From: Ilyomonas limi
Lineage (GTDB): Bacteria; Bacteroidota; Bacteroidia; Chitinophagales; Chitinophagaceae
DNA: 64,000 nt
Reading direction: 5' to 3'
NCBI RefSeq assembly: GCF_005233845.1
Contig: NZ_SZQL01000005.1
Location: 1 to 64,000 of the forward strand
Within the stretch, counting starts at the first letter, position 1, and every line of letters starts with the position of its first letter. Shown in pieces: positions 16,250 to 26,577 of the stretch. The position numbers were made by a program, and so were the translations under genes. A model generated the notes under the pieces. That model made no database searches, had not been told where the DNA came from, and saw only the letters and a list, made by a program, of their open reading frames with translations.

Positions 16250-19200
16250 TTGGGCTATCAATCTTTTTTATTTCGCGTTGTATTATTTACAGCCGGTGTG
16301 TGGTGCTGCTTACAGGCTGCGGCGCAAACCGCTGCCGATACATTGCGTCCATTATCCAAAGACTCGCTGCATTACCCTTTTAATGACAGGCGCGGAGACC
16401 GTTTTACTTATTCTAACCGCAATCCGTTTTATTTAAGTGATACCGGCATTGTAAAACAGGATATTCAATACGATCCTAAAACAAAGCAGTATTATATTAT
16501 AGAAAAAATAGGCAACTCATATTATCGCAAGCCTACCTATTTAAGCTTTGATGAATTTTGGAAACTGCAAAATCAACGGGCAGAGGAGGCGTATTTTAAT
16601 GAGCGTGCCAAAACACTGGACTGGCTTAATCGCAGAGCACAGCGTCCGCCTATGCAGGTATATAACACTTTGTTCGACCGTATTTTCGGTTTGGATTCTG
16701 CTGGTTTAAAAGTGTCCATCAAGCCGCAGGGAAATGTAGACATACGTCTTGGTTATCAGGGGCAAAATATTAAAAACCCAACACTTTCCGAAAGAGCGCG
16801 CAAGAATGGCGGCTTCGATTTTGACATGGATGCCAACATGAATGTGATGGCCAACATTGGCAACAAGTTAAAGCTGCCTATTAACTATAATACCCTCGCC
16901 AATTTCGACTTTGAAAACCAGCTAAAACTTGATTATAAAGGCAAGGACGATGAAATTTTAAAATCAATAGAAGCCGGTAATATCTCCTTCCAAACCAAAG
17001 GCACACTCATGAGCAGTGTGCAAAGTTTGTTTGGCTTGAAAACCCAGTTGCAGTTTGGCAGGCTGTTCATTACCGCTGCTTTGGCTAATGAACGCTCGCA
17101 AAAGCAATCCATCACTTTGCAGGGCGGTGGCTTATCGCAGCAAATTAATAAGCGGCTCGATGATTATGATGAGAACCGCAACTTTCTCATGGCGCAGTAT
17201 TTTAGAAAGAATTTCAACAATGCCATGCGCAGCCTGCCGGTGGTAAACAGTCAGATACAAATACAGCGCATAGAAGTATGGGTTACCAATCATACCGGCA
17301 CTACTACGCAGGCGCGGGATGTAGTAGGTTTTATGGATTTGGGTGAAAATCAGCCTTATAATCAAAATATTCACTCTATCACCAGCGAAAGTTTGCCACA
17401 AAACAATGCTAACGATTTATATTCCTTCTTAACTGCTAGTGCAGTCAACAGAAATCCGTCTGCCATCAATAGTGTGTTGGTTGCAAAAGGGTTAAAGCCG
17501 GTGGAGGATTACGAAAAAACATTTGCCCGCCAGCTTTCGCCTAATGAATACTTTTTTAATCCGCAGGTGGGTTTTATTTCGCTTTACCAGCAATTGCAGC
17601 CCGATGAAGTGCTTGCCGTGGCATACCAGTATTCTTACAACGGCAGGGTATATCAGGTGGGGGAGTTTTCGCAGGATGTGGCGGTAGATTCTTCCAACCA
17701 GGGCGTGCAAAAAGTACTGTTTTTGAAATTGTTGAAAGCCACTTCGCAGCGCGTTAATTTGCCTATCTGGCAGTTGATGATGAAGAACGTGTATTCGTTA
17801 GATATGTCGGGTGTAAGCCAGGAAGATTTTAACCTGAATGTTTTTTATCAGGAACCCAGCGGCGGACAGAAGCGTTACCTGCCCGAAGGGGATCAGAATG
17901 CGATCGGTACACCGTTAATTTCTATTTTACGGGCAGACCGGCTCAATAACCGCAACGACCCAATGCCAGATGGCCAGTACGATTATGTGGATAGTTTTAC
18001 TGTTTTATCGCAACAGGGCAAAATTATTTTTCCGGTACTCGAGCCGTTTGGTAAAGACCTCGATTCATTTGCCTTTAGCAATCAGCCGCCGAATATTAAG
18101 GACAAATACGTTTACTACCAGCTATACGATTCCATCAAAGCCATTGCGCAAACCTATGCCAACCTCAACCGCTATGTATTGTATGGAACGGTAAAAGGCT
18201 CTTCTAATACCGATATTTATTTGGGTGGTTTTAATATTCCGCAAGGCTCCGTTGTCGTCACGGCTGGTGGGCAAATATTGCAGGAAAACAGCGATTATAC
18301 CGTTGACTACAATTTAGGTACGCTTAAGATTATCAACCAGGCAATTATCAACTCGGGCGTGCCGGTAAATGTGCAGTTTGAAAACAATGCCACTTTCAAT
18401 ATCCAGCAGCGCAGTTTTATTGGTTTACGGGCAGATTATCTGGTCAATAAAAACCTGAGCCTTGGAGCCACAATGGAGAAAATTAATGAGCGGCCATATT
18501 TCACCAAAATGAACTACGGCGAAGATCCCATCAGCAACAGTATGTACGGCGTGGATTTTAACTATCGCGCCGAGTTGCCGGGGCTTACACGCCTGTTGGA
18601 TAAATTGCCCTTTTACACCACTACTGCTGCCAGCAACATCAATGCGTATGGCGAAGCGGCGTTGCTGAAACCGGGACATCCGCAGCAAATAGGTAAAGGC
18701 AATAATGGCCTGATTTATATTGATGACTTTGAAGGTAGCACCAGCAATGTGGACTTGCGTTATCCGTTAGTTTCCTGGACACTTGCCTCCACGCCGCAAG
18801 GTACTGCCCGTTTTCCCGAAGCTACCCTCACCAACGATCTGGCATACGGCAAAAACAGGGCAAAACTCGCATGGTACAATATTGAGCCAGTACTGCAGGA
18901 TAAAAACAGCCCAAGCAACCCGCTACGCAGAGACCTGAATGCACTCAGCGACCCGCGCGTTCGCCCGGTATATACCAATGAACTTTTTCCGCAACGCACT
19001 ACCAACATCACCGATGTGCAAAGCACTACATTTGATATGGCGTATTATCCCACTGATCCGGGACCATATAATTACGAAACCAACCCATCAGAAATTTCGG
19101 GCAGCGGCAAGCTGCTAAACCCGCAAAAGCGTTGGGGCGGTATTATGCGCAGCATAGACCAAACCGATTTTGTAACCAGTAATGTGCAGTTTATTGAATT

Positions 19201-22200
19201 TTGGATACAAGATCCGTTTATTAAAAATCCAACCAGCACCGGCGGTAAACTGGTTATTAACCTGGGTAATATCAGCGAAGATATATTGAAGGATGGCCGT
19301 CGGTTTTACGAAAACGGGTTAAGCACGCCTACGCAGCCGGCGACAGTAGATACCTCCTCGGTATGGGGCAAAACGCCGGTAAACCCCATTCAGGTAACCA
19401 ATGCTTTCAGCAACGATCCTGCCGACCGGCCTTACCAGGATGTAGGTTTTGATGGACTGACTGATGATTCCGAAAAAATTGTGCGCCGTCAATACCTGCA
19501 AGATATTGCCACTAACTTTGGTACTGCATCCGCTCTTTATCAGCGCGCCAATACCGATCCTTCCAACGACGATTATTTATGGTATCGCGACAGCCGCTTT
19601 GATGCAGCTAATGCCGGCATTCAGCAGCGCTACAAAAATTTTAATAACCCGCAAGGCAATTCGCCGGTGGCTACCAACGCATCGGAGTTTTCTCCGGCAG
19701 CTACGTTGTACCCCGATAACGAAGACCTCAACCGTGATAATACGCTCAACGAAACGGAAGAATATTATGAATATGATGTGGAACTGAAACCCGGAATGGA
19801 TGTAGGTCTTACAAAGTACATTACCGATAAGCGGCTCGTAAAAGCAAAACTGGCGAATGGCGCTGTATCCGAAGAAAACTGGTACCTTTTCCGCGTGCCG
19901 ATTGATGAATATACGGCTAAAGTGGGTAATATCCCTGATTTCAAATCCATCCGCTTTATCCGTATGTATATGACCGGCTTTGAGGATTCGGTAGTATTGC
20001 GTTTTGCAACCATGGATCTCGTGCGCAATCAGTGGCGCAACTTTACCTACGAACTCGACACTACCGGCGCTTACACCCAACTGCCCGAAAACAGCAAGAC
20101 CAACTTTGATGTACTGGCTGTTAACCTCGAAGAAAACAGTGCCCGCTACCCCGTGCCTTACAAAATCCCGCCCGGCATAGAGCGCGTGCAGGCACTGAGC
20201 AATAATGGCATCAACCTTTTGCAAAACGAGCAGAGTATGAGCTTGCGTGTGCAAAATTTAACGGATGGCGATGCCCGTGCAGTATTTAAAACACTCAACC
20301 TCGATATGCGCCAGTACGGCGAGTTATCTATGTTTATCCATGCGGAATCGCTGGGTATAGATAATCTGCAGGATGGACAGGTAAATGCAGTTGTTCGTAT
20401 TGGGCAGGATTTCCTTAATAATTATTACGAAGTAAAAATACCACTGAAAATTACGCGGTGGGGTGCTTCGGATCCGGCTATTATTTGGCCGGAAGCAAAC
20501 AACCTTGATTTTGCATTAAGTGAACTGGTAAATTTAAAAATACGCCGCAACAGCAGCAATGCACCAATCAACACTATTTACCGCGAAGTGATTGATGGTA
20601 AAACATTCTCGGTAATGGGTAATCCTAACTTGGGCGAAGTAAGGGGCTTTTTGATAGGCGTGGAAAATCCAAAAGACGGTAGTACTAGCTCTATTGGTAC
20701 CGAAGTATGGATAAATGAATTGCGCCTTTCGCACATAGATGAAAGGGGCGGTTATGCAGCGCTGGGTAGAGTAGATATGCAGTTAGCAGATTTGGGTACG
20801 CTGTCCGTCTCTGCCAATACCTACTCTACGGGCTGGGGCGGCATAGAGCAGCGCGTAAATGAACGGGCGCTCAACAGCATGGTGCAATACGATGCGGCAT
20901 TGGAAATAGATGCCGGCAGGTTGCTGCCCAAAAAAGCAGGCATCACCATACCGGTGTATGCCAGCATCAACAAAACCATTATGATACCGGAGTACGACCC
21001 GTATGATATGGATGTAAAGTATAAATACAAGCTGGCGAACAGTAAGAATAGAGACTCGGTACGGAAAGCCGCGCTCGATCAGATGACGGTTAAAACGATC
21101 AACTTTACCAATGTGCGATTTGCGCAGCCCACCGGTAATCCAAAATTATGGAGCCTGAGCAATTTCGACTTCACGTACTCCTTTACCCAAATACAGCAGT
21201 CTACACCTATCATTAATAAAAATGATATCCGCCGTAATCGGGGTGGCTTTGGATATACCTACAATGGCAATGCCCGGTATAAAGAGCCGTTCAAACGACT
21301 TATCCGCAATAACAGTCCGTGGTTTGCATTAGTGAGGGATTTTAATTACAATCTCAATCCTTCGCTCCTGAGCTTCCGGGCAGATATAGACCGGCAGTTT
21401 GGTGAATATGTGCCGCGCATTGTAAATACGTACGACAGTAAAGTGGAAAGGGTAGATACCACCTACGATAAATATTTTACGTTTGACCGGTATTACAATG
21501 CACGCTGGGACTTAACCCGTAGCCTGAACTTCGACTTTAGTGCCATCAATAATGCACGCATTGATGAGCCATTTGGAAAGCTGGATTCCAAATCGAAAAA
21601 GGACAGTATCTGGCGTAATTTCCTGAAAGGCGGTAGAAATACATTGTACCAGCAAAAGGCCACGCTTAGCTACAATTTGCCTTTAAGCAAACTGCCAATT
21701 ACCGATTGGATAACAGCACGCTACAGCTACAGCGCTACCTACAACTGGATTGGTGCGAGTTTGCTGCCAGGCGCATTAGAAACCATAGGTAATACACTGG
21801 AAAACAGTCAGCAAAATAACTTTAATGGTGAGTTTGATTTTACACGTCTGTACAGCAAATCGCGCTGGCTAAACGCAGTAAATACGCCGGCTGCACCCAA
21901 AGCGCCCAGTGATAATGAGAATGAAAGTGGAACAGAAAAAACACGCGATAGCAGCCAGCGCACCAGAGCGGAAGTGGTAAAAGGATTAAAAGGTAGAAAA
22001 AAGAAAGAAGCTTTGCGTGCATGGCGCCGTCAGAAGCGCGAAACCCGCAAAGCGATGCGCCAGGCCAACTTTAACCAGCCCATGGAAGTAAGCGGACTGG
22101 CGCGTACCGGCGGGCAGTTGCTGACTATGGTAAAAAGAGCATCGGTAAACTACAGCGAAAACTACTACAGCCGCGTACCCGGCTATACTGATAGCACGCG

Positions 22201-23548
22201 CCTTTTAGGGCAAAACTTTAATACCATGCAGCCGGGATTGGATTATGTATTTGGCCGGCAGCCCGATACAAGCTGGCTCAATCAAAAGGCGCGCGAAGGT
22301 GTGATAACAAAGAGTGATTCTTTTAATATCTTATTTCGCCAAACGTACGAGCAACGCCTGAGCATCACCGCGTCGCTGGAGCCGATACCAGAGTTGAATA
22401 TTGATATCAATTTAGAAAGATCGTTCAGTAAAGATTACTCCGAGTTATTTAAAGATACCACCGGAACAGGCGCCAATTTTGGTCATTTAAGTCCGTATGC
22501 GAGTGGTGGCTTTAGCGTGTCGTATATCAGTTTTCAGACTTTGTTTGGCAAGCATCGTCCTAACGAGATTTCCGAAACATTTACAAAGTTTGAAGCTAAT
22601 CGCCAGGCTATATCCAAACGGCTGGCGGCTAATAATAAATATTACAACGGCGGCACTACTGCGGATGGTTTTGCTGCCGGTTATGGACGTTACTCGCAGG
22701 ATGTATTAATACCGGCATTCCTCGCGGCTTATACCGGCAAAAGTACTGATGAGGTAATGCTGATTAAACAAAGTAATACCTCTATCAAACAAAACCCGTT
22801 CAGCGGTTTGAAAGCCTTGCCCAACTGGCGCGTGACCTATACCGGTTTAACTAAAATTCCGGCATTAGCCAACGTGTTTTCCAGCATTTCACTCACGCAT
22901 GGTTATAACAGTACGGTAAGTATGAACTCTTTTACCAGCGCGCTCAATTATTACGATCCGCTGCACTATGGCTCACCCGGATTTATAGATACCGTTTCGG
23001 GTAATTTTGTACCATTTTTCTTAGTGCCCAATTTAACGATACAGGAGCAGTTTAGTCCGTTAATTGGTATTGATGTGACCACAACCAACCAAACAAACTT
23101 CAATTTCCAGTTTATTAAGAGCAGGCAGTTGAGTTTGAGCTTGGTAGATTACCAACTAAGTGAAGTAAATAGTACGCAATTTGTGATTGGCGCCAGCATC
23201 CGCAAAAAGAATGTAAACCTGCCATTTAAGTTGCCCGGATTTAAAAAGCTGGACCCGAATGCGCCTACTACCAGCGGACTGAACCAGGGCAACGACCTGA
23301 ACTTGAGGCTTGATTTTTCGATACGCGATGATGCGCAAAGCAATAGCCGCCTCGACCAGCCAACTTCTTACAGTACAGGCGGGCAAAAGGTCATCAGCAT
23401 ACAGCCTTCGCTGGATTATGTGCTGAACAGCCGCGTGAACATTCAATTGTACTTCGATCAGCAGCGAACGATCCCGTATATCTCTACTTCGGCGCCGATT
23501 ACCACTACCAGAGCCGGACTGCTGATACGGATCTCACTAGCACAGTAA
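16250..23548 (+). CDS. sprA: SprA/Sov, T9SS outer-membrane translocon
   Basis: SprA forms the very large (36-strand) outer-membrane barrel through which T9SS cargo leaves the cell, and is needed for gliding in motile species. The 2432-aa length fits the family (about 2400). A signal peptide precedes QTAADTLRP. The early conserved stretch has FDRIFGLDSAGLKVSIKPQG and VDIRLGYQGQNIKNPTL, and the long plug/barrel region includes GLIYIDDFEGSTSNVDLRYP. The C-terminus ends in an outer-membrane-type strand (TTRAGLLIRISLAQ). The start is TTG 16250; no closer ATG gives the signal peptide. The partner porV is nearby. Confidence 0.96.
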   Translation: MGYQSFLFRVVLFTAGVWCCLQAAAQTAADTLRPLSKDSLHYPFNDRRGDRFTYSNRNPFYLSDTGIVKQDIQYDPKTKQYYIIEKIGNSYYRKPTYLSFDEFWKLQNQRAEEAYFNERAKTLDWLNRRAQRPPMQVYNTLFDRIFGLDSAGLKVSIKPQGNVDIRLGYQGQNIKNPTLSERARKNGGFDFDMDANMNVMANIGNKLKLPINYNTLANFDFENQLKLDYKGKDDEILKSIEAGNISFQTKGTLMSSVQSLFGLKTQLQFGRLFITAALANERSQKQSITLQGGGLSQQINKRLDDYDENRNFLMAQYFRKNFNNAMRSLPVVNSQIQIQRIEVWVTNHTGTTTQARDVVGFMDLGENQPYNQNIHSITSESLPQNNANDLYSFLTASAVNRNPSAINSVLVAKGLKPVEDYEKTFARQLSPNEYFFNPQVGFISLYQQLQPDEVLAVAYQYSYNGRVYQVGEFSQDVAVDSSNQGVQKVLFLKLLKATSQRVNLPIWQLMMKNVYSLDMSGVSQEDFNLNVFYQEPSGGQKRYLPEGDQNAIGTPLISILRADRLNNRNDPMPDGQYDYVDSFTVLSQQGKIIFPVLEPFGKDLDSFAFSNQPPNIKDKYVYYQLYDSIKAIAQTYANLNRYVLYGTVKGSSNTDIYLGGFNIPQGSVVVTAGGQILQENSDYTVDYNLGTLKIINQAIINSGVPVNVQFENNATFNIQQRSFIGLRADYLVNKNLSLGATMEKINERPYFTKMNYGEDPISNSMYGVDFNYRAELPGLTRLLDKLPFYTTTAASNINAYGEAALLKPGHPQQIGKGNNGLIYIDDFEGSTSNVDLRYPLVSWTLASTPQGTARFPEATLTNDLAYGKNRAKLAWYNIEPVLQDKNSPSNPLRRDLNALSDPRVRPVYTNELFPQRTTNITDVQSTTFDMAYYPTDPGPYNYETNPSEISGSGKLLNPQKRWGGIMRSIDQTDFVTSNVQFIEFWIQDPFIKNPTSTGGKLVINLGNISEDILKDGRRFYENGLSTPTQPATVDTSSVWGKTPVNPIQVTNAFSNDPADRPYQDVGFDGLTDDSEKIVRRQYLQDIATNFGTASALYQRANTDPSNDDYLWYRDSRFDAANAGIQQRYKNFNNPQGNSPVATNASEFSPAATLYPDNEDLNRDNTLNETEEYYEYDVELKPGMDVGLTKYITDKRLVKAKLANGAVSEENWYLFRVPIDEYTAKVGNIPDFKSIRFIRMYMTGFEDSVVLRFATMDLVRNQWRNFTYELDTTGAYTQLPENSKTNFDVLAVNLEENSARYPVPYKIPPGIERVQALSNNGINLLQNEQSMSLRVQNLTDGDARAVFKTLNLDMRQYGELSMFIHAESLGIDNLQDGQVNAVVRIGQDFLNNYYEVKIPLKITRWGASDPAIIWPEANNLDFALSELVNLKIRRNSSNAPINTIYREVIDGKTFSVMGNPNLGEVRGFLIGVENPKDGSTSSIGTEVWINELRLSHIDERGGYAALGRVDMQLADLGTLSVSANTYSTGWGGIEQRVNERALNSMVQYDAALEIDAGRLLPKKAGITIPVYASINKTIMIPEYDPYDMDVKYKYKLANSKNRDSVRKAALDQMTVKTINFTNVRFAQPTGNPKLWSLSNFDFTYSFTQIQQSTPIINKNDIRRNRGGFGYTYNGNARYKEPFKRLIRNNSPWFALVRDFNYNLNPSLLSFRADIDRQFGEYVPRIVNTYDSKVERVDTTYDKYFTFDRYYNARWDLTRSLNFDFSAINNARIDEPFGKLDSKSKKDSIWRNFLKGGRNTLYQQKATLSYNLPLSKLPITDWITARYSYSATYNWIGASLLPGALETIGNTLENSQQNNFNGEFDFTRLYSKSRWLNAVNTPAAPKAPSDNENESGTEKTRDSSQRTRAEVVKGLKGRKKKEALRAWRRQKRETRKAMRQANFNQPMEVSGLARTGGQLLTMVKRASVNYSENYYSRVPGYTDSTRLLGQNFNTMQPGLDYVFGRQPDTSWLNQKAREGVITKSDSFNILFRQTYEQRLSITASLEPIPELNIDINLERSFSKDYSELFKDTTGTGANFGHLSPYASGGFSVSYISFQTLFGKHRPNEISETFTKFEANRQAISKRLAANNKYYNGGTTADGFAAGYGRYSQDVLIPAFLAAYTGKSTDEVMLIKQSNTSIKQNPFSGLKALPNWRVTYTGLTKIPALANVFSSISLTHGYNSTVSMNSFTSALNYYDPLHYGSPGFIDTVSGNFVPFFLVPNLTIQEQFSPLIGIDVTTTNQTNFNFQFIKSRQLSLSLVDYQLSEVNSTQFVIGASIRKKNVNLPFKLPGFKKLDPNAPTTSGLNQGNDLNLRLDFSIRDDAQSNSRLDQPTSYSTGGQKVISIQPSLDYVLNSRVNIQLYFDQQRTIPYISTSAPITTTRAGLLIRISLAQ

Positions 23549-23565
23549 GCAGATTATTTTATATA

Positions 23566-23604
23566 AAAAAGCCTTTGCATTTGGTGGAAGTGCAAAGGCT
23601 TTTT
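23566..23604 (+). terminator. terminator after sprA
   Basis: Perfect 14-bp stem AAAAAGCCTTTGCA/TGCAAAGGCTTTTT with an 11-nt loop, starting 17 nt after the sprA stop. Confidence 0.88.
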
Positions 23605-24176
23605 GGTGTAATTGTTTAAGATAAGAAGTGTATGGAGTTGATTATAACTGTAATGAACTTTTTGTTTTTGGGTTGCTGGAATTTATATAGAAGATGATGA
23701 GCATTGTATAAGGCTGATGATTCACTATTGCCCATGTGAACGCAAAGCTTTGAAAGTTATCTCCTCAAAATACAACACAACGGCATACTATTAACCAGCC
23801 GTTTGTGAAAGAATAAAATATTGCTTTTGTATTGTTTATCTATAATGAGTTGCCCTGCACCCAACGGCACAGTGGATGAACAATAAAAGAAATCGCTGTT
23901 TAGAATACCAAATCATGGTCGTGCTCATCAGCAGCATAGCAATTGTGGCGCTTGGCAGAAGTAAAAGGTAAAAAGAATAAAACAACTAATACTACAACCG
24001 GAATTAAAATATACATGTCAGTCATACCAACTAATAGCCAAGCAGGATGCCAAATAAAAACGTATTGAAAATGAGTTATTTAGAAAGTATATATACAGGA
24101 GGATAGTTTCATATTTGGAATAATTTGTAATTATGGGAGTGGTTTCCTGCTATAATCCGAAAAGCATTCGGAAGAT
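23605..24176. other. intergenic region between sprA and repeat element
   Basis: No gene is seen; AT-rich with stops in all frames. Confidence 0.45.
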
Positions 24177-24358
24177 CGTCATTGCGACTGCGAGGCACTA
24201 AGCAGGGAACAATCTGTGGTATGCTGTAAATCAACATTAATAGCAGATTTTGAATTCCATGGTAAAACTTTAGTAAGCTTTATTGGGAGAGACAATATTA
24301 AAGGCTTACATTGATTATACAATCATTTACAGATTGCTTCGTTGCGTTCGCAATGACG
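24177..24358. repeat. MITE-like intergenic inverted-repeat element (copy 1)
   Basis: An 11-bp perfect terminal inverted repeat CGTCATTGCGA/TCGCAATGACG bounds 182 bp. A second inner inverted pair lies at CAATCTGT (24210-24217) and ACAGATTG (24329-24336). No coding capacity. A relative with the same two-tier layout lies at 54949-55098. This resembles the short, palindrome-ended intergenic repeats common in Bacteroidetes chromosomes; how it moves is unknown. Confidence 0.65.
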
Positions 24359-24422
24359 ATTGTAGCCGTATTTCAAAGATTGAAATTGTCTTCAGGGCAA
24401 CTTTAGTGAAATGCCGTTTTCT

Positions 24423-26276
24423 TTAAATCATTTTTCCCTTCAATGCTTCGCTTACTGCTTTGTCCATAGCACGCTCTGCGAAAGGCTTGGTTACTTCGTT
24501 CAGTTCTTCTGTTTTCGTATGGATTAAATCTTTATCCGCCATAGTAAGCGCCAGTTGCAGTGCCTGCATAGCCGCCGCTGTTGCAGTCATTTCTTCGCTC
24601 GTTATCAGCGAAGCATGATTAAGCAAAAACTTTTCGGTGGCTTGCAACAAATGCTCGCCTTCGGTGCGGACTTCTACCAGTGCGCGCTGCCGCATATCGT
24701 CTTTTGCATAGGTAATGCTGTCTAAAAGCATGTGTTCTACTTCTGCATCCGTCAAGCCATATTGTGGCTTTACTTCAATGCTTTGCTCTACGCCGCTGCG
24801 CAGTTCCTTTGCTTTTACCACCAGAATACCATCGGCATTTATCAAAAAACTCACTTCCACTTTAGGCAATCCGGCAGGCATACCCGGAATGCCGGTGAGG
24901 TTAAATTCGGCCAGCTTGCGATTGTCTTTTACTAAATCCCTTTCGCCCTGGAACACCGATATGCGCATACTGCTCTGGCCATCTTTTTGCGTGGTATATT
25001 GTCTTCCCACTTTGGCAGGTATTTTACTGTTGCGTGGTATTAATACATCCATTAACCCGCCCATTGTTTCTATACCAACACTAAGTGGTGTAATATCCAG
25101 GAGTAAAAAATCTTTATTGTTTCCCGCCAAAATATCCGCCTGCACTGCAGCACCCAGCGCCACCACTTCATCGGGGTTTACCGAATCGTTTACGGGCTTG
25201 CCAAAAAAATCGCTGACCGTTTTTTTTACTGCCGGCACGCGTGTACTGCCACCTACCATTACCACCACATCAATATCCTGTGCAGTAAGCTGTGCATCCC
25301 TTAGCGCACTGCGGCAGCAATCAATGGTTTTATTAATTAAAGGTTGTATCAGCGCTTCAAACTGATGGCGTGAAATGTCCAGTACATCGTCATCAAAGCC
25401 AGTTATAAATCCGTCTTCTTCGCTCAGACGCTTCTTTGCTTCTTCGGCGCGGAGGCGCAAAGCCTGCATCTTGCTTTTATCCTGGTGTATGGCTTCTGTA
25501 TCGTATTCTTTGGTTTCAATCCAGTATTCTATGAGCTGCCTGTCAAAATCATCGCCACCTAGATAAGTATCGCCATGGGTACTCAATACTTCAAAAATGC
25601 CATTGACGATCTTTAATATCGAAACATCAAAGGTGCCACCACCCAAGTCGTACACGGCGATGGTTTTTTCCTCATCTTTTTTCAAACCCAAACCATACGC
25701 CAGACTTGCAGCCGTGGGTTCATTTACGATGCGTAATACATCCAGCCCCGCCAACTTGCCGGCATCGCGGGTAGCTTGCCGCTGTGCATCGTTGAAGTAA
25801 GCAGGAACGGTGATAACGGCTTTGTTGACGGGTGTTTTAAGAATATGCTCGGCGCGTGCTTTCAATTCCTTCAAAATAAGCGAAGACAACTCGATAGGAG
25901 AGTAGAACTTGTTGCCCACCTGCACTTTTACCAGCCGCTCAGTATTATCATCAATTATTTTATAGCTGAAAAAGTTGGCGTGTTCCTGTATGTCGTTATA
26001 GCTTTTGCCCATCAATCGCTTTACACTGAAGATGGTGTTGGCGGGATCGGTTTCGAGATATTGCTTCGCTGCTTCGCCCACTATTATATTGCCGTTTTCA
26101 AAATGTACCACGCTGGGCACGAGGCTGCTACTATTGTGCTCCTTCAATGCTACAGGTTTACCGCTTTCGGGGTGAATAATGGCCACAAGACTATTGGTTG
26201 TGCCTAAATCAATCCCTACAATCATCTCTGTCCGCTGCAGGCTGCCTGTTGCTATATTAATTCCAATCTTTGCCAT
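24423..26276 (-). CDS. hscA: HscA-like Hsp70 chaperone
   Basis: The 617-aa protein is a full Hsp70. It has an ATPase domain (VGIDLGTTNSLVAI near residue 20; VPAYFNDAQRQATRDAG; IVNEPTAASLAYGLG; YDLGGGTFDVSIL; VMVGGSTRVPAVK), then a linker and substrate domain (DITPLSVGIETMGG). The N-terminal extension MAKIGINIATGSLQ is typical of Bacteroidetes HscA, the chaperone of Fe-S cluster transfer, rather than DnaK. The C-terminus lacks the long acidic tail of DnaK. No hscB, iscU or fdx lies nearby. A TAccTTTG box at 26293-26300 precedes it. Confidence 0.8.
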   Translation of the reverse strand: MAKIGINIATGSLQRTEMIVGIDLGTTNSLVAIIHPESGKPVALKEHNSSSLVPSVVHFENGNIIVGEAAKQYLETDPANTIFSVKRLMGKSYNDIQEHANFFSYKIIDDNTERLVKVQVGNKFYSPIELSSLILKELKARAEHILKTPVNKAVITVPAYFNDAQRQATRDAGKLAGLDVLRIVNEPTAASLAYGLGLKKDEEKTIAVYDLGGGTFDVSILKIVNGIFEVLSTHGDTYLGGDDFDRQLIEYWIETKEYDTEAIHQDKSKMQALRLRAEEAKKRLSEEDGFITGFDDDVLDISRHQFEALIQPLINKTIDCCRSALRDAQLTAQDIDVVVMVGGSTRVPAVKKTVSDFFGKPVNDSVNPDEVVALGAAVQADILAGNNKDFLLLDITPLSVGIETMGGLMDVLIPRNSKIPAKVGRQYTTQKDGQSSMRISVFQGERDLVKDNRKLAEFNLTGIPGMPAGLPKVEVSFLINADGILVVKAKELRSGVEQSIEVKPQYGLTDAEVEHMLLDSITYAKDDMRQRALVEVRTEGEHLLQATEKFLLNHASLITSEEMTATAAAMQALQLALTMADKDLIHTKTEELNEVTKPFAERAMDKAVSEALKGKMI

Positions 26277-26292
26277 ATATGTAAATTGGCTG

Positions 26293-26300
26293 CAAAGGTA
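26293..26300 (-). promoter_or_regulatory. -7 box (TAccTTTG) of hscA-like gene
   Basis: On the minus strand, TACCTTTG matches TAnnTTTG exactly and lies 16 nt upstream of the ATG at 26276. Confidence 0.6.
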
Positions 26301-26360
26301 AAAAGGATAGCCTGAACCACAGTTTTATAAGATTGACAGAATTACTCTGATTCTCTTTTT

Positions 26361-26466
26361 ACAGAGGAGACGTAAAGACGTTAAAGAATTTGGTGGACGA
26401 GCCATAAAATTGTAAAGGGATGCGTTTCCCTGAAGTCTCTTAATTCCTTTATCGTGTCTCTGTGGT
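26361..26466. repeat. intergenic repeat of the ACCACAGAGACACG type
   Basis: On the minus strand the element opens with ACCACAGAGACACG and closes with ACGTCTTTACGTCTCCTCTGT-like sequence, giving imperfect inverted ends. A GGGA...TCCC hairpin (26418-26431) lies inside. Shorter related strings occur near 31024-31050 and 34270-34302. It lies between two divergent genes and has no coding capacity. Confidence 0.5.
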
Positions 26467-26548
26467 TCAAAAAATATCATTTAAAACAATCATTCTTAAT
26501 GTATTAAGCTGCCGGACATCTTACCATTTTCTTTGGCATTTTTTCTGT

Positions 26549-26556
26549 TAGTTTTG
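26549..26556 (+). promoter_or_regulatory. -7 box (TAgtTTTG) of DUF4476-truA
   Basis: TAGTTTTG matches TAnnTTTG and lies 21 nt before ATG 26578. It overlaps the frame that is open from 26533, so it supports the downstream start. Confidence 0.55.
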
Positions 26557-26577
26557 CGGGTAAACGACATCAGATCA

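Noticed and set aside
24423-26276. Assigning the Hsp70 as DnaK
   Set aside because: The N-terminal extension and the shorter C-terminus fit HscA better. DnaJ and GrpE genes are absent.
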